A DNA stretch of 64,000 bases from Mauremys mutica (Eukaryota; Chordata; Testudines; Geoemydidae). The stretch spans positions 13,473,553 through 13,537,552 of the forward strand of contig NC_059079.1 in assembly GCF_020497125.1 (NCBI RefSeq). Reading direction: 5' to 3'. Positions 21,868-33,854 of the stretch are shown piece after piece. Numbering within the stretch: position 1 is the stretch's first letter; each line of letters opens with the position of its first letter. The translations under genes and the position numbers were made by a program. Below the pieces are notes generated by a model that searched no databases, had not been told where the DNA came from, and saw only the letters and a program-made list of their open reading frames with translations.

Positions 21868-21966
21868 AAACAACGAGGAGTCCTTGTGGCACCTTAGAGA
21901 CTAACAAATTTATTTGGGCATAAGCTTTCGTCGGCTACAGCCCACTTCATCGGATGCATGGAGTGA
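21868..21966 (+). repeat. Copy of the AGTCCTTGTGGCACC retroposon family
   Basis: GAGTCCTTGTGGCACCTTAG, GACTAACAAATTTATT, AAGCTTTCGTCGGCTAC and CACTTCATCGGATGCATG align with the reverse complement of 9778-9901. It abuts the hairpin at 21855, so the two may be one composite insertion. No flanking duplication was found. Confidence 0.6.
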
Positions 21967-22010
21967 AAAATTGTCTGCCTTGTCCTCCTAAGCATTCTAG
22001 TTAAAGTCTA

Positions 22011-22097
22011 GGACCTGATTCTCCTCTGACTCACACTAGTTTTACATCACTGTAATTCCACTGAGTTTTTTAACAGAGTGAGAGGAAAATCAAGCCC
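22011..22097. repeat. Palindromic MITE fragment (GGACCTGATTCT / AAATCAAGCCC)
   Basis: GACCTGATTCTCCTCTGAC and GAGAGGAAAATCAAGCCC form imperfect inverted ends around TTTTACATCACTGTAATTCC, as in the 7814 and 57516 copies. Confidence 0.5.
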
Positions 22098-22099
22098 AT

Positions 22100-23435
22100 T
22101 GTCTTGAAAGAGACCCATTCCTGGTGTTTCACTTCTGTACTCGGATTATTAATGTGAGTTTGTATTTCCATTGCATCTTTATACAGTGTCATGAATAATT
22201 TTCAATAACTCTAACAATAGTTTTAATCAACTATTAATTTATTTACTTATTTGTGGTTCATGATGTACGTCTAATGCTTCAAGCTGAGGAGCTGCTGGGC
22301 AACTGCAAACGTTGAGCACTAGCTTATTTGCACAGAAGTGGACCATTTAATTAAATAATAGTTAATAATTAATAAATGTAGATAGTGCCTGTTATCCAAG
22401 AATCTGACACCCCCACAAGCCCCCTGGGAGGTATTGTATTATACTCCTTGTGCAGTAAAGAGATGATAAGTGGTCACAGTGATGTTGGGGCAAAGCTGGG
22501 AATATAGCCCAGGAATCCTGCCTTATCCAACCACATCTTGCATCTGGGGAACCACCGTTCAGAACATGAGTCACATTGACCAGGAAGGCGATGTAGCAAG
22601 GCTGTCCAATGTAGGTGTTAATTCACCACTTTTCTTTAACAGCCCTTGGCTGCAGAGTTTGTATGGAGCACAGGTGGGAGGCATAGCTGCTCCCTCAGCA
22701 GAAACGGTTGCATAGCAACACGGCCTGTGCTTCCTTGGGGCAAGTTTCCCCCTATAATGCATGAGGCCTCAATAGCTCAGGGAGTTGTAATTTGCATCTC
22801 TGTTCTGCACTTTAGTGGACCTGTCTCACTACAGGCAAACTGTAAAGTGTAGGCAAACAATGTCAACCTTTAAAACGCTGTAATAAAGCAACATTAATTT
22901 ACCCCACTGCTAGAGCCATAAAACAGCCATTTAATCATGTGTTCATAGGAAGTTTTTTTAAAAAAATGTTTGTATTGTTTCTGAAGAAATATAGTATATA
23001 TGAATATCTGATTGCTGAGGCAACAGCATGGCTGGCATGTTCCAGATAGTTAGCGAAGACCGATCATTGCAAGAAATGGAGCGGCAGACTAATTTTGTCT
23101 GGGAAATTCTTGCTGTATGAATTTTTCACTCTGCTTTGTTCTTGAGGTTGTTATTGTGTCTGTAGCTCAGGCCAGGAGTGTGAGCTTTTGTCCCCTGCTG
23201 ATGGCTGTTCCCCATATAAGTGTGTTATTGCCTCCAGCTAATGAAGTTAGCCCCAGATCCAGAGCCATTCAAAGCAAAGGGAGGCTTTCCATTGCCTTAA
23301 ACAGGCATTGGAAAGGCCATTAATCCTTATGCTCAAATGGTGCTCAGCAGTGTCCTTGAACTCCTGTTGGCTCCAGACACTCAGGACAAGCATTTCCAAG
23401 CAAGGGTTGTAGGTAACTCATCCATGGAGAGACAA
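22100..23435. other. Non-coding DNA, no firm feature
   Basis: A possible 31-nt micro-exon (22645-22675) between TTTCTTTAACAG and GTGGGAGG is open in all frames, but too short to support. Nothing else was recognised. Confidence 0.4.
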
Positions 23436-23437
23436 GA

Positions 23438-23712
23438 GCCACATCTACACTACCGGTGCTATAGCAGCAGATATACAGCGTTGCAGCTATGTCACTGTAG
23501 TGCCATAGTGTAGACACTTCTTACAGCGACGGAAAGGGTTTTTCCATTGCTGTAGGTAATCCATCTCTATGTTGAGAAAGGAATTCTGTCAACCTAGCCG
23601 CACCTACACCGGGGGTTAGGTTGGCTTAAATGCAGTGCATGGGGTATGAATTTTTCACACCCCTAAACACTGTAGCTATGTCAACCAAACTTTTAAGTGT
23701 AGGCTAGACCTG
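23438..23712. mobile_element. Harbinger-like MITE, reverse relative of the 9109 element
   Basis: ACATCTACACTACCG at the left and AGTGTAGGCTAGACCTGAG at the right are imperfect inverted ends. Inside, GTCAACCTAGCCGCACCTAC and CATAGTGTAGACACTTC correspond to reversed blocks of 9109-9721. No coding sequence; target duplication not clear. Confidence 0.6.
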
Positions 23713-23714
23713 AG

Positions 23715-24980
23715 TCTGTGTCACCCTCCAGTGGCTGTTACACAAAAGAGGTTTAGGAGTCTGTTACTGCAGATAACTAAGAGGTTTAGGAGAGGATTTT
23801 CAAAAGAATCTGAGTGACTGTCAGTAAGATTTTTGCTCCTAAGTCTCATAGTTATTTTTGAAACTTTCATCTTTAGTCCTATCTTCAAATGGTAGATGCT
23901 CATGGTTTTAGCCTAGAAAGTTTTAGGTTTATACCACACTGCTGGTTGTACAGCTGCTGCAGGTCTTTTCTCTTGCATAATCAATAATGCTTTAAGATTT
24001 AACTCCCAAATGTTCAAGGTGTTTTTAGGTGTTCAACATTAGACACCTAGAAGGAGTCCAAAAATCCTGACTCCTCTAGGTACCATATACCTCCTGAAAT
24101 CTGCTAACTACCCTCAACTTTGTTGCATGATTGGACCTTTAAACTTTTGGGACCAAATTCATAAGATGATAATAGCTTTAAATCTCAGAGTTTCATGCAC
24201 TATCACCAAACAGATTGCCACATGCTTGAACTTGTGAACATAAGATTGTGAAGCATGTGAACAAAGACTCCTGACTTGCAATGCGTCCCAAGGATGTGAA
24301 CTGGCACATGGGTGTAGGCAATGTGATCTATTTTTCCTCCAAAGAGATTGTTCCATGACAAATGAGGTCAATTTTCATGCAACTTAGACAAAAATATGAC
24401 AGAATTTGGCTTTCCCATATAACACAGTGTGTGGAATGGATATTGAAATCACGGTATGGTTCACATGCAATGAGCCATTTTTGTGGCATGTAAAAGAAGA
24501 GGCAGCAAAATGGAGGAGTGTCTCCAGCCTAAATGACCATGTTCAATGTTTCCAAAAGCACAAAGGGTGGGATTTTCAAAAGCACCTAAGTGAGTTAGGT
24601 GCCCAATTCCTATTTAAAGTTGGGTGCCTGGAACTTTTGAATTTCCCATTCAAAACCCTTCAGGAAGACACATATGCAGATAAAACTACTCCTGAGTTTC
24701 AGTTTGTTTACCTAACTGCCTTTTGTCAAGTGATGCTTATTTGGTGTCTAGAGAAATACTTCAAACTACTATCTGCAAACATGCTTTTTGCAAATCCAGG
24801 CATTATTGACTTCTCGCTTTACTTATATTTTCTCCATTTATATTGATGGAGTATATAATGCACAGAATCCCTCTCTCCATTACCCCTGACCCTTCTTACA
24901 GAATCACCATCTATTTGAATCTAGAATGTGTGTCCAATCACTCCCGTTGCTATTTCTGCATGTTTTAATTCAAGACATAT
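23715..24980. other. Non-coding DNA with short MITE debris
   Basis: The longest frame (24406-24846, 146 codons) crosses a common repeat (GGGATTTTCAAAAGCACC, about 24568-24640) and has no recognised domain, so I do not call it a gene. Confidence 0.4.
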
Positions 24981-24987
24981 CACTACT

Positions 24988-25252
24988 GAGAGCCAGTGGC
25001 TCAGACTCTTGTGGGAGTCAGGAGACTTGGTTTCTAATCCCAGCTCTGCCAGTGACCCACTGTGTGACCTCGGACAAGTCACATCATCTCTCTGTGTCTA
25101 TGTCTCCTTCCGCCCTTTGTCTCACCTATTTAGATTACGAGCATTTTGGGATTGGAGACTATCTCATCCTCTATAAATGTTACAGCATCTAGGGCCCCGA
25201 CCTTTATTGGCCCATGTAGTTGTACCATAATAAATATACAAACAATAATTTT
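24988..25252 (+). repeat. MIR-type CORE-SINE, near full length
   Basis: Order on the plus strand: GAGCCAGTGGCTCAGACTC (tRNA-like box A region), GGTTTCTAATCCCAGC (box B-like), CTGTGTGACCTCGGACAAGT (core), TTTAGATTACGAGCATTTTG, then ACAGCATCTAGGGCC and AATAAATA. This is the most complete MIR-type copy in the window. Promoter boxes are degraded. Confidence 0.78.
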
Positions 25253-25937
25253 CATCATCCTCATTTCTGATGCTCACTATAACGGTTAGCTATTTTTTTT
25301 AATTGTGGGTGAAATTCAGAGGGTCCTATGCACAATTGAAGAGCTACAGGAAGGAATAGACACTAGTGTCACTGAGATCAGAACCTGATCCTTAGCTTGG
25401 AAACACAAAGCTAAATTTTACCCTCATATTCCGTCTCTTGGATCCTCTTTGGTTGCCTACATGGCTGTTCTGTATTATGATCCTTCTAAATAAGCAGCCT
25501 GTCATTAGCTTTTATCCCAGTGCTTGCTCAGCCGGACTAAAGTCTAGGTCTCTTTGTTTTTAAGACTTGCACAGTGTGTAAGTGCCAGATGTTTCCCATC
25601 TCTGGGCTCTTGGTGAAATAAACAAGAACTGCCAATAACCTTCACCTTTCAACTCTTACATTACCTATTCCTAACGTACAAAAAATGGATGTATGTTGAC
25701 ATAGGGAGGTTTTGGACAACCTCCCAGGTTTATCTCAAAAGTCCTGTTCTCTGGACAAAGATAAGCACAGGAGAACAAATTGCAGTGTCACTGTAAGATT
25801 CACCTTCCACACTAAGAAAGAGGTGGCCTCCTTCAGAGGCAAAAGGAGCATGGGAGATTACCATCCAGGTTTTACCAAATATTTTTAGCCTGGGTTTGAG
25901 GTCACATAGAAACTAGATCAGCAGAGGGGAAAAAAAG

Positions 25938-26044
25938 AGGCCTTGATTCTATTTTTCTTCACACTAGTGTAAACCTGCAGTAACGCCACTGGAGTCCATG
26001 CAGTTACATCAATGTAGAACCGGTGTAAATAAGCACAGAATCAG
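25938..26044. repeat. Palindromic MITE copy
   Basis: GGCCTTGATTCT and ACAGAATCAG form the ends. The centre holds CCACTGGAGTCCATGCAG with ACACTAGTGTAAAC and GGTGTAAATAAG on the two sides, as in the family at 7814 and 57516. Confidence 0.55.
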
Positions 26045-26189
26045 TCGTTGACTGTTTATGTAATGTATCACTGCTTGCCACATATGCAGACAGTCATTCC
26101 ATGTTTTATTCCCTTTCAGTCCAGGCATCCAAGCATGGGGTTTTATTTGCCCCACTAACCCAAGAAATGAAGTCACGATCTTAGCTTGT

Positions 26190-26436
26190 TATAGAAAATG
26201 CTTTTTATTAATATTAATAATAATAAATAAATTCATGTCAATAATCTACATTCATTCTGAGCCGTCGCTTCCTTTTTGTGAGCCTCTTCCACAGTCTCTG
26301 GCTTGAAAATATTTTCAGCACTCGCTTTGCAGCTGAGAGCAAAGATCCCCTCCAAGACAATTGCTCCTTGCTTTCCAAGGAACCGTGAGAGGGTGTTGCT
26401 TGAAGAGACTGGGATCAACTGTCTAATCACACACAT
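26190..26436 (-). other. Possible terminal exon or processed remnant (unidentified)
   Basis: A minus-strand frame (26233-26436) is open for 67 codons, with residues such as FLGKQGAIVLEGIF and PETVEEAHKKEA. It is followed within about 40 nt by AATAAA (on the minus strand near 26210). An AG lies at 26418-26419 (GTGATTAGACAG) but the tract before it is G-rich. I do not recognise the protein. Length alone is compatible with chance. Confidence 0.2.
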
Positions 26437-26439
26437 TCA

Positions 26440-27440
26440 GTTCTTCCAATGAATGATAGCCCAGATCTCACTTCCCAGCCCCATGTGGCAGCATTTGGCA
26501 AAGCCATTGTGTTGACCCCAGCAGCCGTTCCTTTTTCATCTTGATTCAATAGATGAGGAACAAATGCTATTACAGTATTAAGATTGCAAATCAGTTTCAA
26601 TTATTATAACCCCCCCATTTGCCTTCACCTGCAACTTTCCAAAAAGATCCCCCTTTGGGGATGACATTTTCCATGTTTGGTCTTGGCTGAAAGGTGAACA
26701 TTTAAGAAAAAGAGAGTAAAATCTTTTATGCCATTTTTCTGACATGTGTAGCTAAAAAAAAAAAAAAAAAATTCCCCACTGGAAAAAAGACTGTTGCTTC
26801 AAATTTCAATACAGAACTCAAAAACAACTTCCTGGCTAAACTTGTATCCTGGTATGTACAACAATAAAGGTTCCTTTGGTTTTGAATGCTTCTGCTAGTT
26901 TGGGAGATATTCCCTGCATTTAAAATGGTAGTCTGACCCCTCAAACAGAGCTTTTCAAGTGCACCCACTTTAAATAATGTCCATTTTGGAGTGTGTCAAA
27001 GTTTGAAAAATATTAGATATGAATGAAATCTAAGTAGGTAATTGAGAATATTATATGAGCAGAGATTGAGCAATAGCTTTCGAGCATGTTCACTAGGCAC
27101 TGAAGTTCTCAGTAGAGCTGTGGAATGCCTCTAGCCACTTTTGTGATATCACAATGCATATTCTCTCTGCTTAGCCAGACTCAGGCACAGACGATGCCTG
27201 TTGCTGGCATATTTTACCTGCAAGACCTTTTCTCACGGTCTTATAGCACTGTCTTCCCAATGTTAATAATAATGCATGACCTTCCTACCAGGAATAGTTA
27301 TGATGCTTTGTTAATAAGAATGGTAGTGTCACAGGCAGGCTGACCCTTTAAGACAACCTGAGCTCAGCCTTAGCTGTGACCTAGCAGCTACCCATCAGCC
27401 TTACCTATGATGTAGCAGTTTAGTGATAATTACTGATCCT
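26440..27440. other. AT-rich non-coding DNA
   Basis: No gene or repeat end recognised. There is a run of 18 or more A at about 26755-26771. Confidence 0.4.
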
Positions 27441-27447
27441 AGCTGGG

Positions 27448-27905
27448 TGTGATGGAACGTAATTCGAATGACTGACCTCAGCTGTGGAGATGTACTTAAA
27501 CAAAGCTGAACCCAACAGAGAGGGAGGAGACAAAGGAGAGAGGAACAAGGAGGGGTCCCTCTCTGGGAAAGCTGCCCTAGAAAAAACCCACAGGGAGTAG
27601 GTTAGGTTAGGTACCTGTGGGGCATGCCTTGAGATAGGGCTTATAAGAGGCAGGGAGGTCCTTGAGGTAAACTGCCTCAAGGTAAACTGGGGAAAGGAGG
27701 GGGGAATAAAGCTGGGGAAGAAGGGGGAACTCTGCAGGGCCCAGGAGTAGAGGCAGAGGAGAAGACTGCAGAGTGACTCAAGGGGGAGGAAGATGCATTC
27801 GTTTGAATGGATACTTGGCCTGTTGGAGATGAGGACCCCTTGCAACATCATGCCCTGACACAAGAGATGCTCTTGTGGTGAGGGCCCAACATTACCTGCA
27901 GGCAT
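27448..27905 (+). repeat. Solo-LTR-like block (tentative)
   Basis: Begins TGTGATGGAAC, has CTTATAAGAGGCAG (TATA-like, about 27638) and AATAAAGC about 65 bp later, and is purine-rich. That order resembles U3-R of an LTR. No second LTR, primer-binding site or internal coding region is seen, and the right end is not defined. The opposite-strand 161-codon frame is a purine-tract by-product. Confidence 0.3.
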
Positions 27906-27989
27906 GTAAATTTGCAGATTTCAGGGTCTTTCCACAATGTTTGTTGTTTTGTAAATGATAAACTCTGATATAAATTCATTATTTCTATC

Positions 27990-28400
27990 TTACTGAGCTG
28001 CACGGTTTACCTCTGACTTCAATGGGAGCAGAATTAGGTGACTGCTGAGCACTACTGAAAATCTCATCTGCAACCTCTTAGATTGTTCTCTTTTCTGGAC
28101 AGGAACCAGGCCTTCTCACTTGTCTGTAATACCCAGCACACTATGCCAATAGCTAATGCTGCAGAATTCAACAAGAAAAGCATAGTTCTAAATAAGTACC
28201 TGATGGGAGCTTCTGGCTACTAAGCACATTTGAAAATCTGGCTGCTCAGCTCTGCAAAGTTTGCAGTACTCTGACCGCAATGGGAGATGCATGAGGCCCC
28301 CATTCCACAAGGTACTTAAGCACCGTTGAAGTAAAATGACACGTTTCTAGTTAGGCACGTACTTATGCACTTTGCTGAACTGAAGCCTAAATTCTTTGCT
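27990..28400. repeat. Degenerate MITE pieces with CTTCAATGG cores
   Basis: CTGACTTCAATGGGAGC with CTGAGCACTACTGAAAATC (about 28013-28070) and GGTACTTAAGCACCGTTGAAG (about 28310-28345) match two palindromic repeat types seen also near 48.5 and 63.6 kb. The remaining sequence to 28700 shows nothing. Confidence 0.4.
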
Positions 28401-28707
28401 GGGTCTGGACCAAAGTGCTCCGCACCTTCCAGGACTGAACTCTTATTTAGGAGCCTACATTTGGATTTGGGAGCTGAAATTTAAGTTTCTCTTTTTTTAA
28501 AATCTTGGTCAAAGCACAATAGATTTTTGATAGCTAGAAAATACTATTAAAATATTAGCATTAAGCAATTTATTTAAAGGAGCTCAGCTGCTGTTCAATC
28601 TTAATGTACACCTCCATGGTGGGCTAGTTTGATCATGTAAGAGAGCATATGCTGTACATCTATATATGTTGTACAGAGATGCAGGAGCTTTATTAAATGC
28701 TCTAGAT

Positions 28708-29017
28708 CAGGGGTAGGCAACCTATGGCACGGGTGCCAAAGGCAGCACGCGAGCTGATTTTCAGTGGCACTCTCACTGCCTGGGTCCTGGCCACTGGTCC
28801 GAGGGGCTCTGCATTTTAATTTCATTTTAAATGAAGCTTCTTAAACATTTAAAAAACCTTATTTACTTTACATACAACAATAGTTTAGTTATATATTATA
28901 GACTTATAGAAAGAGACCTTATAAAAACATTGAAATGTATTACCGGCACACGAAACCTTAAATTAGAGTGAATAAATGAAACTCGGCACACTGCTTCTGA
29001 AAGGTTGCTGACCCCTG
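28708..29017. mobile_element. Non-autonomous hAT transposon, 310 bp
   Basis: Ends CAGGGGTAGGCAACC and (reverse complement of right end) CAGGGGTCAGCAACC. An exact 8-bp duplication CTCTAGAT lies at 28700-28707 and 29018-29025. The left part has GGCACGGGTGCCAAAGGC, the interior is AT-rich (28815-28930) and the right part has CGGCACACTGC. It encodes nothing. The intact duplication suggests a younger insertion than the MIR copies. Confidence 0.93.
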
Positions 29018-29029
29018 CTCTAGATATAA

Positions 29030-31744
29030 GAATTCATGCATATACACAGGGCCAGATTCTAGTATTATTACTCACCTTGAATAGTACCATACCTTACGTG
29101 TAGCCCCCAACGAAGTAAAAATGAGTTCTTGGATGTTCAGCGCTTTTGGATATCTGGCTATTTGTTCAGGTGCTAAAATTGAACAAATTGACTTTTAAGC
29201 CTGACTTTAGGCTCCCGTTTTTGAAAACTCTGGCCATTGTGTTTTGTTCTGAGTTACTAATCCATAAAAGTTTTCAATGTAACAGAACATGTTTGGGTGT
29301 TCTTTAGATATCACTTTATGGCCTAATTCAATAACCAACGCTAATGATGTCCATTTCACCCTTGTTTACTAAACCATTTTATGTCAGTCCATGGTCATTA
29401 ACAGGAGCTGTTTGCCCAGGAAGGGGCCAGTTGTTCTCAAAAGAACACAACGGACCACAAAATCAGAGGCAATCGACCATATAGTCAAGCCAGGAGCAAT
29501 TTCACTCACATAAAATGATAATTTAAAGCCTGTACTTGGCATCTTCTCAGTTGACTGAAAGAGGACTATGCACCGCATAATAAAACAAATTCTGATTGTT
29601 TTTATTACCAGAAGGCAGTAAATGATTGAGTTACAGATGTTACCTCAGTTAGGCATAAAGCTTTAGCACTCTTTAGCACTGGTTTCAATAAAAACATGAA
29701 AACTTCTGTAATCCAAAAGCAAACATTTATGACTGTGGCTCTTTGGAACAGCTAATAAATATTTGTTTGCCATTGCTTTCTGGAGCAGTTGGCTGCATAT
29801 TAATTTAAACATGTCACCAGGAGGCTATTTGACTCTTGCATGTAGGTACTTAAACCTTGTCTGTTGTTGTATCATTGGAAACATTAAATGATTAGAACTT
29901 GAGACATGCCTGAAAAGAAATAAAAGCAATTTAGCCCATCACAGCTCATCCTTATCAAATAGCCAGTCTCCCTTGAGAGTTACATTGTTTCTTATATGAC
30001 CTCAGGGTCTCTGCCTTAACTGTGCCTGGTACCCGGGTCATTCCTTACATCTATTATCCTTTGATGGGGAAAAGACTACCTAACGGTTGGCCTCTGGGTT
30101 TGTTTTCTCCATTTCTATTATTACTGCTGAGCTAACAGCAATAACTCTCATGGACATTATCTATACCATTTAAGATTTATACACACACCCAAATTAATCT
30201 CCTCAACCATTTTAAGATTTTTAAATTGTGTGGATTAAGAGTCTTCAGTCTCTCCTCACAGCTCGTACCTCTCAGGCTTAGGATCAGCTGTCTTATTTAT
30301 CTCTGGACCGATTTTAATTTTTAGGCTTTAAATTTTTATGCTACTCTGATCACTAGTGAATCTTCAGTTTCTTTAGAGACTTGTATCTCATCAATTCCTG
30401 TCCACAGGTTGCTATTTGATAGTCCAGATTCTAAAATTCTATGAATGAGTTGCATTTTTTATAGCTTGGAAAATCTGCTTTCTGAATTTTAAGCTGTTCA
30501 AAATTTTGACGAGAAATATTCTTGAGTAACTGATTGTTTTCATTAGCTACAGTTTTCGGGGTTTGTTTTGTTTAATTTGTTTCTGTACGTGAATTTTCTC
30601 TCCTGTGAAATGTGCTAGATTAACTGCCTTTAAGAATGAAGATTTATCCATAGATCTATCAACAAAACAACAGGTCCATTGCAGACAGGCATAGTATAGA
30701 CTTTTCCCACTATTCCAACAAAGTGACTCAATTCAGGCTCAAAAATAGATGGTACGGAGTGGTATAGTGTCTTGGCACCTCTCTCGTTCTCCAGAACCTG
30801 TTTTTCTTTAATAAAAAACATGAGTCTCTCATTGTAGTAGTAGCAAAGAAAACTTCACAAATGTGAATGGAGTGTAACTGATGCAGAATCTGCAGAGAGC
30901 CTGAAAGAATAGCTCTGAGAGGTGTGAACTGCCCCATTTACCACAGTCAGGTGCTAACCCAGATGCCCAGGGATGATCTTTTAAATATCATCAGTGTTAA
31001 CTATTTTATTCCTCCTGTAAGAAAGGAGAGGGAGGATCTGAACTTCACAATGTATTGTGAACAAAACGTCTCACTTCCGTGCTACAAGTAGGCTGTCTTT
31101 GGGAGATACCATCAATTTCTTTTCCCCCAGTCAAGAAGGAACCAGGCTCCAGGGCATATATAAGTGTCTCTGGAGCCCAGAGTACACATGCTCATCTGCT
31201 AAACATCTGCACAATCTCTACTGCGTTGGCATCTCATTTTGACAACTCACACGAGTGGACCTTATTCTGTGGGTGGAGGATGAAAGAATACCTCCTCCCT
31301 TTTTGCCCCAGTCTGACCCCTGGCCTCATTCCTAACCTGGAGGGACCCTCTATTGCAACACCCATGTGAAGTAATGCCAGATGCTTTGACTCATTTATAA
31401 CGTGGACACCCGTCCATTAGGAACATGTTTGCTATTTGCATTGGAATACAACCACAAAATAATAAATACAATAAAATAAACAAAAAAAACCCATAAGGTC
31501 CGTCCTGAGAGGGGGTTTTCCAGTTGTCTCTCTCTCTTACAGACACATGTACACATCTTATTTTTGTGCAGGCATTTCATAACACTGAAGTATAATAAGC
31601 ATGGGCAAACACTTGAAGAGTGACATTATATATAGATTCTCAGACTGCCTCCCTTGTGCTAGTCACTTATGAATGCATCTATAAGCTTGAGCATGTACAT
31701 TTTGTTCAAAGGACAAAGCCTTTTTACATCAGGGAAACATTTAC
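29030..31744. other. AT-rich non-coding DNA; possible old CR1 relic and conserved segment
   Basis: About 30230-30330 (AGTCTTCAGTCTCTCC onward) faintly resembles reversed CR1 3' sequence. About 29590-29850 is complex, repeat-free AT-rich DNA with TGCATATTAATTTAAA, of the kind found in conserved non-coding elements; this is a guess. No exon is supported. Confidence 0.3.
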
Positions 31745-31833
31745 CCAAGCCCCAACTTTCTGTGAGTGAGCTGCATTGTTCTGCAACCGCTTGACAATAG
31801 ACTGTTTCTGCATGTCCTCCGGGTTGTGATCTG
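31745..31833 (-). CDS. Candidate internal coding exon, unidentified gene
   Basis: On the minus strand the intron ends CTAATG (branch-like), about 28 nt, then GTTGTTGTCCTTGTTTTCAG. The 89-nt exon follows, then GTAAATG as donor. Taking two leading bases as the end of a split codon, 29 codons are open, starting DHNPEDMQKQ and ending QKVGAW, exactly at a codon boundary. The composition (charged, Q/N-rich helix-like) looks protein-like. I do not recognise the family. An alternative acceptor three bases in would give 86 nt. The call rests on splice signals and one open frame only, so it could be chance. Confidence 0.4.
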
Positions 31834-31839
31834 CTGAAA

Positions 31840-32915
31840 ACAAGGACAACAACCGCACATTAGCTGTAAAATAAAGAAACATTCATTATGATTTTTATTG
31901 CTCCCAACTACTGTAAACTGTGGAGGAATAGAGCTGCAAAGCTGGCTATTAAACTGTCTGCTCTTTCCTGTTTAAACAAGGCCTCTCCTGGGTTTTAGCT
32001 GCCTCAACCACTGTGGGTCAACATCCAGGAAGGAAGACGTTTCTACGGTAACCACCAAGGCCTTCTACTAAGGTGGTTCCATGAAAGTACTGAACTGGTG
32101 AGAGTGACAAGAAGCAGTTCATTGGATAATGTACAAAAAGGTAAAGAGTTATTGCAAGCAGACTGTTTTTATAATGAGGCCATTCAGACATAAAATCACG
32201 TTAAATACGTAGTTTGTTTCCACATTGCAGAATTATTTTTGTCCTAATCTTTCAAGGGATAGTTTATCTAGGCACAGTGGTATAAATAGTAAATAGCCCA
32301 GGGGGCTAGACGTATTTGCTTTTTTTCCCCACTTGGTATCCTGTTGCAGTTTGCTCCCTCACAGACAGTAAAATGAAGTTGGTTTCTTTTTTTCTTTTTT
32401 ACTTTGAATACAGTCCTTTGCAAAAGACCACAAAGTCTATTTGCAGTTGCAACATCCCAAACCAAACAATACATTCTTACTCCAGTATTGTCATGAAATG
32501 TCATTTCTGTGAAAGTTAGTTTAAAAAAATGCAAGTATATTTTAGTTAGACCTGTTTAGGGCTGTAATACCTAGACTCATGAGGATAATTGTGTGTGTGT
32601 GTGTGTTTGCCCTGTAGTAAAGTGGTCATCATAGGGTGGGTTACTTAGAGTATTATGGCATGGAGCTATACTTTATCCCTTTCTTGCTGCCTTTTTTATT
32701 AGTGAAAATTCCCACCCCACCCCCACTCACACTTTATGATGTAGTTGAATAAAGCAGCAAATTCCCAGCCTGCGGTACTGTGAGTAAAGAGGGTGTTTTT
32801 CTGTGGGTTGTTGTTTGTTTTATTGTTTGGTTTGTTTTGTATTTTTTGGTTTTGTGGGTTTTTTAAACACAGAGTGGCCTCTTTACAAAATACCCAAAGT
32901 ATCTGCCCAGGTATG
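31840..32915. other. AT-rich non-coding DNA
   Basis: No further exon recognised next to the 31745 candidate. A (GT)9-type run is at about 32590-32607. Confidence 0.4.
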
Positions 32916-32919
32916 AATA

Positions 32920-33854
32920 GAGTAGAACCCTGTTTATCTGATCTAATTGAGACCAGGGCCAGATCAGATAATCAAAATTTCGGATTATCAGGAGAATGAG
33001 CAAAGAGCGTTCTATCTGTTATTTTAAGATGCGGAGTTGCTTTTAAACTAGCTGACACCTCCCAGAAAAACATTAAAACATACTTTATTTACAGCGTACA
33101 CAAACAGTTACTTCTAGTAAAGAGTACCACTTTTTAAAAATGCAGAAATGATCATTTTAAGTTGCAACAACAGCAACAGTAATGGTAACCACTAACAATA
33201 TGTAATTGAATAAAGTATCAGATTAAAATACAGTATTACATACAGCACAGTGTCAGGTACAGCAGCACTCACGTATATAATGACTGGAAAAAATCTGAGG
33301 CCTGGTCTACACTAGGGGAGCGCGGGATCGATCTAAGTTACGCAACTTCAGCTATGTGAATAACGTCGCTGAAGTCGATGTACTTAGATCAACTTACCGT
33401 GGTGTCTTCACTGCGATGAGTCGATTGCTGCCACTCCCCCGTCGACTCTGCTTGCGCCTCTCGCAGTGCTGGAGTACAGAAGTTGACGGGAGAGCGCTCA
33501 GGGATTGATTTATCACATCTAGACAGGTAGTGTAGACATTATGTGAGAGTTTGCATTGTTTTAGATGAGAGGTTCTCTTCTTCATTGCAATCACGGAGTC
33601 GCTTGCCAATGTTATAATCTTGGGGCTATTTTTGCCAGTGATTCTTCTTTTTTATTTTAGCATACAATGACAGTACTACAATTTTCGCCTAGTAGTATAT
33701 GGTCATTTTACAAGGCTGAAAAGATGCAATGGTTACAGTAGTGTTGCCATGGTGGTGACATCGATTTCCCATACTGTATTCCTGTGTGTACGCTGGTTGT
33801 TCGGTTAATAAAGAGAGCCAGGTCATGAAGGCTTGGATATATGGGGTTCTACTT
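32920..33854. mobile_element. pogo/Tigger-like DNA transposon remnant, 935 bp
   Basis: Inverted ends GAGTAGAACCCTG and (reverse complement of right end) AAGTAGAACCCCA are each bordered by TA (32918-32919 and 33855-33856), the Tc1/mariner/pogo target. TTTCGGATTATCAG at the left and TTCGGTTAATAAAG at the right are the subterminal signature I associate with Tigger elements. No transposase frame is preserved. A Harbinger-like MITE is inserted at about 33299-33540. Confidence 0.72.
33299..33540. mobile_element. Harbinger-like MITE nested in the Tigger-like element
   Basis: Starts GGCCTGGTCTACACTAGGGG and ends near AGTGTAGACAT. The interior is GC-richer than the host element and has inverted blocks such as GATCGATCTAAGTTACG against TTAGATCAACTTACCG. 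The right end is slightly eroded, so the target duplication is not certain (TGA on both sides is possible). Confidence 0.65.

Noticed and set aside
22645..22675. 31-nt micro-exon between TTTCTTTAACAG and GTGGGAGG
   Set aside because: Too short to test, open in all three frames, with no neighbouring exon found.
24406..24846. 146-codon plus-strand frame
   Set aside because: It crosses a dispersed GGGATTTTCAAAAGC repeat, has no recognisable domain and lacks a plausible exon structure.
27420..27905. 161-codon minus-strand frame, Ser/Pro/Leu-rich
   Set aside because: It is the complement of a purine-rich LTR-like block; composition explains the length.
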